A model generated the notes under the pieces. It saw nothing but the letters and a program-made list of their open reading frames with translations, did not search any database and was not told where the DNA came from. Below are positions 7,739-13,423 of a stretch of DNA of 13,423 nucleotides, piece by piece. The stretch's first letter is position 1. Every line of letters begins with the position of its first letter. Origin of the DNA: Muribaculaceae bacterium (lineage in GTDB: Bacteria > Bacteroidota > Bacteroidia > Bacteroidales > Muribaculaceae); contig VSPF01000082.1 of assembly GCA_009775195.1 (NCBI GenBank), forward strand, positions 1-13,423, in the 5' to 3' direction. The position numbers were made by a program, and so were the translations under genes.

Positions 7739-9040
7739 TCAACGTTTCTGGTTAATAGATTTCACGATTTGTCCGCGAAGGCTCAGCCGTATAGGCAGAT
7801 AGGCCGAGAGCATATTGAGCAATAGGCAGATTAGCAGCAACAGCAGGAACAGCGAGGGTGCGAACAGCATCTCTGACGTCAGTTCTACGGGAATATCGCT
7901 TACCGACTCCAGATACCACGAGTTGATAAACAAGTTGAGTATCCACTGACGGCCAATGGTAACCACGAGCCATGCCACTACCAGGCCCAGGATGCCGCCG
8001 ACAATGGTGAGGACAAGGTTTTCGAACAAGATTTGCGAGGTAATGCTGTCCTTCGTTGCCCCAAAGCTGCGTCGCACGGCTACCTCGGCAACGCGGCGGT
8101 CCATCTGGCCGCTAATCATGCCGCCGATATTGATGGCCGGGATGATTAGCAGTACCAGAAGCACCAGTATTGCCGGACGGAGGAGGGCCGACATGCCGCT
8201 GTCGTCGTCATCTGAGAGCAATGCCTTCGATATATGTGTTTGCAAGTCATAGGTCATCGTACAGTTCAAGGTATCGCCGGCGGTGACTCTATTGATTTTC
8301 TCGTTGAGTTCTTCTTCGAAGGCTTCGCGCTGGGCCTTGTCCTTAAATATTAGCGTACCTTTCATTCCACCCATATATTGTCCAAATGGCGCGTTGTTCA
8401 TGCCGTAGCCTTGGCCGCCTTTGAGTGTCAGCGGTAAGAAGACTTGTGCGTATGAATCGAAGCAGATAGTCGACCCCTCGCGCACCACGCCCACAATCTT
8501 GGTCGGGGCAAAGTCGATGGGTAGTTCCTTGCCAACGGCTACTGCCGGGTCGCCATATAGTTTCTTTGCAAGTTTGTCGCTTACTACCGCCCTGCGCAGT
8601 CCCGAGTCGTAGTCGGCCTGGTCGAAGGGTTTGCCGGCCACGAACTCGTAGGCGTACGCCTTGAAAAACGCTGGGTCGGTGTATTTGGCACTTGTCTGGA
8701 AATAATCGCCGCCGACGGGCTGTATGTCGGCAGTTCTCGTCATGTCGGAGAGGGTGTATGTCTCGCAATTCTCCGATTTTTCCAAAAAGTCTTCTACAAA
8801 AGCCTTGCCGATGCCGCTGCCAAAGCCATGGTCGCCCCAAAAGACCCTTACCTGATTTAGATACGACGTGTTGGCACGCTTGTATTCGGGATATATCGGA
8901 GCAATATGCACGTAGAATATCAGGGCAGTAACCATGGTAAAGGCCACCGCGAAGGCCACGCCGCCGATATAGAGCGCGGTATAGGCCGGTGCCGACTTCG
9001 CGTCTATCCACACTTGCTTTAATGATGTGCGTAATTGCAT
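7739..9040 (-). CDS. FtsX/MacB-type ABC transporter permease (permease A)
   Basis: Inner-membrane permease of a MacB/LolCDE-like transporter. The 433-residue protein has TM1 at about 20-45 (ALYIGGVAFAVAFTMVTALI), a MacB-like periplasmic domain (about 46-284), and C-terminal segments near 287-308, 342-362 and 393-415. The highly conserved AEVAVRRSFGATKDSI lies between TM2 and TM3. There is no ATPase domain, unlike fused MacB. It starts at ATG 9040, 184 bases after the adaptor gene, and its TGA is followed five bases later by the ATG of permease B. It shares with permease C the block DSGL..AV followed by KL(Y/F)G and AVG, which points to a shared ancestor. Substrate cannot be told. Confidence 0.93.
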   Translation of the reverse strand: MQLRTSLKQVWIDAKSAPAYTALYIGGVAFAVAFTMVTALIFYVHIAPIYPEYKRANTSYLNQVRVFWGDHGFGSGIGKAFVEDFLEKSENCETYTLSDMTRTADIQPVGGDYFQTSAKYTDPAFFKAYAYEFVAGKPFDQADYDSGLRRAVVSDKLAKKLYGDPAVAVGKELPIDFAPTKIVGVVREGSTICFDSYAQVFLPLTLKGGQGYGMNNAPFGQYMGGMKGTLIFKDKAQREAFEEELNEKINRVTAGDTLNCTMTYDLQTHISKALLSDDDDSGMSALLRPAILVLLVLLIIPAINIGGMISGQMDRRVAEVAVRRSFGATKDSITSQILFENLVLTIVGGILGLVVAWLVVTIGRQWILNLFINSWYLESVSDIPVELTSEMLFAPSLFLLLLLICLLLNMLSAYLPIRLSLRGQIVKSINQKR

Positions 9041-9061
9041 GGTTTATTTTATTTAAATTAC

Positions 9062-9214
9062 GCAAGTCTATGACTTGCAAATTGTTAATAGTTTATCGTT
9101 TAGTGGTTAGCCTTAGTTCGCTAATTGTGATTACTGATAATATTGTTATTTGCATTTATCAAACCATAATCTATGACCAAGAGACTACTAACAGTGAGCA
9201 AGTTGCATACTTGC
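9062..9214. repeat. Two hairpins with the same stem at both ends of the adaptor-permease gap
   Basis: GCAAGTCTATGACTTGC (9062-9078) has 7-bp arms and a 3-base loop; GCAAGTTGCATACTTGC (9198-9214) has 6-bp arms and a 5-base loop. Both use GCAAGT...ACTTGC. They lie near the start of permease A and just after the stop of the adaptor gene, on either side of about 120 AT-rich bases that hold no gene. Because the arms are shared, the two hairpins could also pair with each other. No T-run follows either on the minus strand, so they do not look like simple terminators. Confidence 0.6.
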
Positions 9215-9224
9215 GAAACTTGAA

Positions 9225-10472
9225 TTATTTGACTTTTAGGTTTGATGAGTTGACGAACTTCTTCATGTCGCTGATTACGACCTTGTCGCCGGGTTTGAGG
9301 CCCTCGCGCACCTCTACGTACTCGTAGTTACTCTCGCCGAGGCGCACGTTGCGCTTCACAAGCTCGTCGTCGCTGTCGAAGACAAACAGCTCGTAGACAC
9401 CCGGGCCTGTGTAGTACGACCCGTTTTTTAGCCTCAAGGCATCTTCGACCACGTCGCAGAGTATATATACGTCGGTCTTGAGGCCCGAGCGGAGGCGCGA
9501 ATTGGCATTGTCGTCGAGGCGGACAGAGAACGAGATTACGCCGTTGCGCGACAGGGGCGTCACGTTGCTCACCATGCCGGGCATACGTTCGCGGCCGAGC
9601 TTGACCACGGCCTTCGACCCAACGCGCACCTTGTCGCCGAAGGCATCGGCGATTTCGCCGTCGACCTTGAAGTGCGACAGGTCGGAGATGATGGCTATGC
9701 GCTCGCCCTCGCTCACTTTCTGGCCGATTTGGTCGTTGACGTATGTCAGCGTGGCCTTGCGAGGGGCGCGTATTCGCGCATCGTCGAGGGTGCGCCGCAG
9801 TTCGCCAAGGTTCTTGCCGGCGATGTTGATGTCGAGATTTTTCACGTTGAGCCCGGCGTCGGTCACCTTGCGCTCGTTGGCGTACTGCTGGCGTAACTGC
9901 TCAAGCTCGAGGCGCCCGGTGTTATAGGCCAGTTCGGCCTGCCTCACGCGGTCGCCGGTGCCCGAACCGAGACTGTCGAGATAGCGTTCGTTGCGCAGCT
10001 CTACCTCGAGGCGGTTGACGGCCATCTCCTTGACCTTGACCTGCATGGCCAGGTCGCTCATGCGCGTGGAGTTGTTGACGCGCTGCTGCTCGAGCTCGTA
10101 GCGTTTCATCTCGATTTGGTCTTTGAGCTTGTTGAGCTCGGTCTCGGTGCTCTGCAGGTCGAGGCGCAGCAGGGGCGTGCCGGCCTCTACGCTGTCGCCG
10201 GCCTTGCAGTAGACCTCGACTATGCGCGTGTTGATGGGCGAGTTGATGATTTCCTCGAAGGCCGGCACCACGCTGCCCGAGCCGGTGACCGACGTCTCGA
10301 TGACGCCCGTATCGACGGTGGCGACCAACAGGTCGGCGCGCTTGACGCTCTGGCGCATCAACAGCAAGAGCGCGGCCACAACGACCACGAGTGCCACAAG
10401 GCCAATCAGGTAAGGCATCAGGCGCTTGCGCCGGATTGAGTTGCGTTCTGATTTTGATAATTCTCTATCCAT
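9225..10472 (-). CDS. HlyD/MacA-family periplasmic adaptor protein
   Basis: Membrane-fusion (adaptor) subunit joining the inner-membrane transporter to the TolC-like channel. The 415-residue product has a short basic cytoplasmic head and one N-terminal membrane anchor at about 20-39 (PYLIGLVALVVVVAALLLLM). The first half of a lipoyl/barrel-sandwich domain follows (about 76-105, with VEVYCKAGDSVEAGTPLLRL). Next comes a long charged coiled-coil hairpin (about 106-235) and the second lipoyl half (RAPRKATLTYVNDQIGQKVSEG). A beta-barrel and a C-terminal domain end the protein, the latter with REGLKPGDKVVISD. This order is standard for MacA-like adaptors. The ATG at 10472 has a roughly 150-base leader from a candidate sigma-54 promoter. 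It is the first gene of the operon. Confidence 0.94.
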   Translation of the reverse strand: MDRELSKSERNSIRRKRLMPYLIGLVALVVVVAALLLLMRQSVKRADLLVATVDTGVIETSVTGSGSVVPAFEEIINSPINTRIVEVYCKAGDSVEAGTPLLRLDLQSTETELNKLKDQIEMKRYELEQQRVNNSTRMSDLAMQVKVKEMAVNRLEVELRNERYLDSLGSGTGDRVRQAELAYNTGRLELEQLRQQYANERKVTDAGLNVKNLDINIAGKNLGELRRTLDDARIRAPRKATLTYVNDQIGQKVSEGERIAIISDLSHFKVDGEIADAFGDKVRVGSKAVVKLGRERMPGMVSNVTPLSRNGVISFSVRLDDNANSRLRSGLKTDVYILCDVVEDALRLKNGSYYTGPGVYELFVFDSDDELVKRNVRLGESNYEYVEVREGLKPGDKVVISDMKKFVNSSNLKVK

Positions 10473-10628
10473 TTATTATATAGTTAAATTTCGCAAGCTC
10501 ACTTAGTTTAGGGGTTAAAGGTTAAGGGTTAATGAGCTGTCGTTTTTTTATTTCAGCAAATATTTTAGCCGTTAATCTCGTTAAACTTTAGCCTTCAACT
10601 TTTCGCTTAGCAAAGATGATAAAATCCT

Positions 10629-10644
10629 AACATTAATCGTGCCA
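10629..10644 (-). promoter_or_regulatory. Candidate sigma-54 (-24/-12) promoter for the efflux operon
   Basis: On the minus strand TGGCACGATTAATGTT carries a perfect -24 element (TGGCACG, 10644-10638). At the correct 4-base spacing comes ATGTT (10633-10629) where TTGCW is expected. The key G of the -12 element is present but its C is T, so this half is weak. The transcript would start near 10618, giving a leader of about 147 bases before the adaptor ATG. The presence of a sigma-54 activator gene in the same operon adds weight. No TAnnTTTG-type housekeeping box was seen in this direction. Confidence 0.5.
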
Positions 10645-10688
10645 AACTCGTAAACCGCTAAAAATCAGCGATTGACAATTTTGGCAAC

Positions 10689-10704
10689 TGTCCGAAATCG
10701 GACA
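10689..10704. promoter_or_regulatory. Candidate activator-binding palindrome
   Basis: TGTCCGAAATCGGACA has perfect 7-base arms around AA. It is centred about 78 bases upstream of the predicted sigma-54 start, a normal position for an enhancer-binding protein site. Two more half-sites, GTCCG at 10710-10714 and 10717-10721, lie next to it; the first is exactly 20 bases (about two helical turns) from the left half of the palindrome. The response regulator at 1-1142 is the obvious candidate to bind here; that link is inferred. Confidence 0.5.
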
Positions 10705-10783
10705 ATAATGTCCGCCGTCCGCCCCGTGGCGTACGGTTTTAGTTATACCATAACGACTATGAATAAAGCAACAGCCGACTTCA

Positions 10784-10802
10784 GGCGTGAAAAATTCACG
10801 CC
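10784..10802. repeat. Perfect hairpin next to the ATPase/RloB promoter
   Basis: GGCGTGAAAAATTCACGCC has 8-base perfect arms and a 3-base centre. It ends five bases before the candidate -33 element TTG (10808-10810). The position suits an operator for a repressor or activator of the ATPase/RloB unit. It has no T-run on the plus strand, so a terminator is less likely. Confidence 0.55.
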
Positions 10803-10807
10803 AAGAC

Positions 10808-10838
10808 TTGACGGGCATTTATTTTATTATTATCTTTG
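10808..10838 (+). promoter_or_regulatory. Bacteroidota-type promoter for the ATPase/RloB pair
   Basis: TTG (10808-10810) and TATCTTTG (10831-10838), which fits TAnnTTTG exactly, are separated by 20 bases, within the usual range for the Bacteroidota primary sigma factor. Transcription would begin a few bases downstream, leaving a leader of about 20 bases before ATG 10865. Confidence 0.7.
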
Positions 10839-10864
10839 CGACTAAATTAAATGACTAATATAAT

Positions 10865-12226
10865 ATGCTTTATAGGCTAATCGTCGGAAATTTTAGCTCC
10901 TTTGCCGAACAAGTCCAATTCGACATGTTTCCCAACCTTAAAAGAGAGAATTTCACTCATCATGTATATAATGACGAGGAAAAAATCCCCGTCTTGAAAA
11001 CGTGTGCATTATATGGAGCCAACGGCTCTGGTAAATCCAACTTTATCAGTGCTTTAAAATTTATAAAAAGTTTTGCAACCGAATTCAACCTCGGCTCAGA
11101 CCCGGAATCGATAATATCCTTTTTTAAGAGCAGTAGATTCAAACTCCCCGTTCAGGAAGGCAGCCCTATGAGCTTTTTGATTGAGTTCGGGAATGAGGCT
11201 GCAACATATATCTATACCTTCGAAATAAATGAAACAGGGATTATAGACGAAACCCTATATCTTTCTGGATTAGGAAAGGCTGAAAGTATCCCGCTGCTTT
11301 CAAGACAGTTATCCACGATAACATTTAGCAATAAAATAGCTACCAAAGAGATAATCGATATTATCGAGCGACAACTAAAGGCAAATCCCTCGTTATCAGC
11401 TTTATCTATCATCGGAAAGCTGCGACTAATTGATAATCATTATATCAACGATGCTTTCGTATGGCTTGATACGCAATTAGAAATCATTGAAGTCAGCCAT
11501 CAGATACCATGGCTTATCGAGCAGTTAAATCATCAGCCCGACGTTATGGCTTTTGTCAAAAACGTTTTTTCTAATATCGGGCTTGGTATTAAAGATTTGT
11601 CGATTAGAAACGAATCTTTCGAAGAATGGTTGACCTATGCCGATGCCGAGGATAAACGGGCAATTACAAAATTCCTGGAATCTTCGCCCAAGATTGCGGA
11701 AAATAGAAGCTTTGCCAAAATGAACCGGCAATTTCCGTTGTTTACTATAACTGAAGAAGACGGGATGCGTACCGTCAAAGAATTGCTCTTCTATCAATTC
11801 GGGAAAAATGGCTACGTCGGGGCTATGGAATGTGAGGCTCAGTCGAGCGGCACACTCCGATTGCTAACCTTGGTCCCGGCGATTTACTATGCTATATTCA
11901 ACAAAAAGACAGTCGTCATAGACGAAATTGACAATTCTATCCATCCCGTACTTATCAAGGAATTAATCAAATATTTCGGCGAGTCAGATTCAAATGGCCA
12001 GTTGATTTTCACGACCCACGAAACAGCCTTGCTTAATCAGCAGGAATTGTTACGTCCCGACGAAGTATGGATGATTGAAAAAGTTTCGGGAGTGTCGCGC
12101 ATGTACTCCCTAAATGACTTTAAGATTCACAAGACTTTGTCACTCGAAAACGGCTATCTCGATGGGCGCTTTGGGGCAATACCATTCTTAGGAACTATCG
12201 ACATTCTGGAGAATGAAAATAAATAA
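10865..12226 (+). CDS. AAA/ABC-like ATPase, COG1106 type (RloA-like)
   Basis: Cytoplasmic ATPase of the AAA_15/AAA_21-type group used in several phage-defence and toxin systems (OLD, RloA, PARIS AriA are relatives). The 453-residue protein has Walker A GANGSGKSN (51-59), an ABC-signature-like SSGT (327-330), Walker B VVIDEID (350-356, D353 and E354), and the switch histidine in FTTHE (H385). The C-terminal DGRFGAIPFL resembles the GR(Y/F)GAIPFL ending I recall for COG1106. A helical, poorly conserved insert lies between the N- and C-terminal ATPase halves. Key ATPase residues are intact, so it should be active. It overlaps the RloB gene by 14 bases, so the two are translationally coupled. It has its own promoter and is AT-richer than the operon to its left. 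A sensor role for invading DNA is inferred from relatives. Confidence 0.9.
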   Translation: MLYRLIVGNFSSFAEQVQFDMFPNLKRENFTHHVYNDEEKIPVLKTCALYGANGSGKSNFISALKFIKSFATEFNLGSDPESIISFFKSSRFKLPVQEGSPMSFLIEFGNEAATYIYTFEINETGIIDETLYLSGLGKAESIPLLSRQLSTITFSNKIATKEIIDIIERQLKANPSLSALSIIGKLRLIDNHYINDAFVWLDTQLEIIEVSHQIPWLIEQLNHQPDVMAFVKNVFSNIGLGIKDLSIRNESFEEWLTYADAEDKRAITKFLESSPKIAENRSFAKMNRQFPLFTITEEDGMRTVKELLFYQFGKNGYVGAMECEAQSSGTLRLLTLVPAIYYAIFNKKTVVIDEIDNSIHPVLIKELIKYFGESDSNGQLIFTTHETALLNQQELLRPDEVWMIEKVSGVSRMYSLNDFKIHKTLSLENGYLDGRFGAIPFLGTIDILENENK

Positions 12227-13031
12227 TCTGAAATACACAAAGGACGAGCCTTCCGAGAACATCTTGGAAAGCTCGACGGATGCTGTATCATATAGTGGAG
12301 AAGCATCGCCTATTTCAGGATTAGGAGCCGAGGGGTCGCACTACTCCAAAGGTTCTCCGGTTCTTGATACCCGTATCATTTTTATTCTTTCAGGAGGCTC
12401 AAAGAGAGAAAAAGACTATTTCAGACCTATCCATAACAACCCGGCTATCAGGACTATCAAGATTGCATTTAGGTCGAAAAAGGGACAAGGATTAAAACCG
12501 TACGAATTAAAATCTCTCGCCGAGGAATTTATCAATAATAAAAGATTTGTTACCGAAGACCGGAAGTCATTCCATATCGAAGACGACGACGAGTTATATC
12601 TAATTCAAGATGTTGATGAATTTGGCGACGAGATAAAGCGATATATTATAGAACAAAATAGCAATAGTCGCATTCGATGGATTATAAGTAATCCGGCCTT
12701 TGAAATATGGCTTTTTTACCATTACTTCGACAGCCCCGAAATGCTCGGGGACTGTATTACAATGTCGGAACGCGACAGGAGTAACTGGCTTAAAGAACAT
12801 CTCAACAAACTAATCGCGGGTGGCGTCAAGACAACCGCTGCCTTCTATTCCTCTGAAATTGCTATTAATAACAGTAAGAACCGCTATGCGGAAGAAGATG
12901 GGATGCCCGCTTTGTTTTCGACCCAGATGCACATCGTAGCCGAAATTGCCCTGAAGATAATGGGCGAAGAATTTTCAATCATAAAGCAGCACCGCGAAAG
13001 TGAAATAGCTTTCTATAAAAGTCTTCGTTAA
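12213..13031 (+). CDS. rloB: RloB-family protein, probable effector of the ATPase
   Basis: RloB proteins are encoded next to COG1106-type ATPases and are thought to act as nuclease-like effectors; the exact activity is not established to my knowledge. In this 272-residue protein the conserved block begins near residue 54. IIFILSGGSKREKDYF (55-70) matches the usual CEGEKTE..YF motif, QDVDE (D133, D135) matches the acidic DxD, and ISNPAFEIWLFYH (158-170) is the family hallmark. The first glutamate of the opening motif is glycine here (G61), while the second (E66) is kept. The first 50 residues are polar, Ser/Gly-rich and look disordered. The ATG at 12213 overlaps the ATPase gene by 14 bases. 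A later start is possible, but no in-frame ATG occurs before the conserved block. Confidence 0.85.
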   Translation: MKINNLKYTKDEPSENILESSTDAVSYSGEASPISGLGAEGSHYSKGSPVLDTRIIFILSGGSKREKDYFRPIHNNPAIRTIKIAFRSKKGQGLKPYELKSLAEEFINNKRFVTEDRKSFHIEDDDELYLIQDVDEFGDEIKRYIIEQNSNSRIRWIISNPAFEIWLFYHYFDSPEMLGDCITMSERDRSNWLKEHLNKLIAGGVKTTAAFYSSEIAINNSKNRYAEEDGMPALFSTQMHIVAEIALKIMGEEFSIIKQHRESEIAFYKSLR

Positions 13032-13049
13032 TCCGTCAGGAAATCACCG

Positions 13050-13081
13050 TTTGCGCAGATTGAGTTTTTTGCGTATATTTG
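13050..13081 (+). promoter_or_regulatory. Bacteroidota-type promoter for asnS
   Basis: TTTG (13050-13053) and TATATTTG (13074-13081, exact TAnnTTTG) are separated by 20 bases. The -33 box starts 18 bases after the RloB stop, so asnS has its own promoter rather than depending on the ATPase/RloB transcript. The leader would be about 25 bases, purine-rich just before the ATG. Confidence 0.75.
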
Positions 13082-13111
13082 CGGTTTGAAAAAGAAAAAG
13101 ACGATTTAGCG

Positions 13112-13423
13112 ATGAAAAGAACTAAGATAAGCGAGATTTTCGACCCGGCCCTCATCGGCACTGAGGTCGACGTGAAAGGCTGGGTACGCACCCGCCGTGG
13201 CAACAAAAACGTGCAGTTCGTGGCCCTCAACGACGGCTCGACTGTGCGCAACCTCCAGATTGTCTTCGACCTGTCGTGTTTTAGCGACGAAGAGCTAAAG
13301 GCCGTGACTACCGGTTCGTCAATCCACGTTACCGGCCGCCTTGTAGAGTCGATGGGCAAGGGCCAGAGCTGCGAGGTGCAGGCCGACACCCTCGAAATAT
13401 ACGGCAGCGCCGACCCCGAGACC
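13112..13423 (+). CDS. asnS: Asparagine-tRNA ligase, N-terminal part (cut by window edge)
   Basis: Class II aminoacyl-tRNA synthetase that charges tRNA(Asn) with asparagine in the cytoplasm. The 104 visible codons make the N-terminal OB-fold anticodon-binding domain: VDVKGWVRTRRGNKNVQFVA, the typical LNDGS, and SSIHVTGRLVESMGKGQ. These are close to the usual AsnRS start (V.GWVRT.R..K...F...NDGS). The catalytic domain lies beyond the right edge. The ATG at 13112 follows a short purine-rich leader. Base composition returns to the GC-rich pattern of the efflux operon, in contrast to the ATPase/RloB genes just before it. AspRS is the main alternative, but the short N-terminus and motif wording favour AsnRS. 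Confidence 0.93.
   Translation, partial: MKRTKISEIFDPALIGTEVDVKGWVRTRRGNKNVQFVALNDGSTVRNLQIVFDLSCFSDEELKAVTTGSSIHVTGRLVESMGKGQSCEVQADTLEIYGSADPET

Larger units (their letters stand above)
10473..10864. other. Divergent intergenic control region
   Basis: This 392-base stretch separates the leftward efflux operon from the rightward ATPase/RloB pair and holds no credible gene. It contains, left to right: tandem GGTTAA-type repeats (10513-10532), a candidate leftward sigma-54 promoter (10629-10644), a palindrome plus extra GTCCG half-sites (10689-10721), a short inverted repeat GTTATACCATAAC (10742-10754), a strong hairpin (10784-10802) and a rightward TAnnTTTG promoter (10808-10838). Confidence 0.8.

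Noticed and set aside
7734..7742. Start of permease B at the TTG at 7742
   Set aside because: It would overlap the stop of permease A, but an ATG lies three codons later at a normal distance and the extra residues add no conserved sequence.
10633..10818. 61-codon open frame on the minus strand in the divergent control region
   Set aside because: It covers the promoter elements and palindromes, has no recognisable domain and no clear start signal.
13032..13111. Terminator between RloB and asnS
   Set aside because: No stable hairpin followed by a T-run was seen; the stretch is accounted for by the asnS promoter and leader.

Overview
The window looks like a chromosomal segment of a Bacteroidota bacterium, probably order Bacteroidales and possibly Muribaculaceae-like. 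This rests on two clear TAnnTTTG promoter boxes with an upstream TTG/TTTG (before the AAA ATPase gene and before asnS). Further support comes from the FtsX/MacB-type permeases that travel in pairs with a stand-alone ATPase, a HlyD-type adaptor and a TolC-like protein. The family level is a guess.

Positions 1-10472 (minus strand, read right to left) form one long efflux operon. The order is a periplasmic adaptor (HlyD/MacA type), permease A, permease B, one ATPase, permease C, permease D, a TolC-family outer-membrane protein, and a sigma-54-dependent response regulator that runs off the left edge. The four permeases are two related pairs (A resembles C, B resembles D) flanking a single ATPase. 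Together the parts would make a tripartite MacAB-TolC-like pump or transporter. The substrate cannot be read from the sequence.

Upstream of the adaptor gene, the 10473-10864 gap carries a good -24 box, a weaker -12 box, and a perfect palindrome about 78 bases upstream of the predicted start. This is the layout expected for a sigma-54 promoter and its activator site. The regulator encoded at the end of the operon may therefore control its own operon.

Two gaps inside the operon hold strong structure. Positions 4134-4326 are a nested, symmetric set of six GC-rich hairpins ending, on the minus strand, in a terminator-like hairpin plus T-run. Positions 2705-2797 are a long 24-bp imperfect hairpin. 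Both could reduce expression of the genes beyond them.

Positions 10808-13031 (plus strand) hold a two-gene unit with its own promoter: a COG1106-type AAA/ABC-like ATPase overlapping an RloB-family gene. It is visibly more AT-rich than the efflux operon and sits between that operon and asnS, so it looks like an acquired, probably defence-related cassette. Its RloB protein lacks the first glutamate usual in this family. From 13112 the plus strand begins asnS (asparagine-tRNA ligase), cut by the window edge, with a textbook Bacteroidota promoter.
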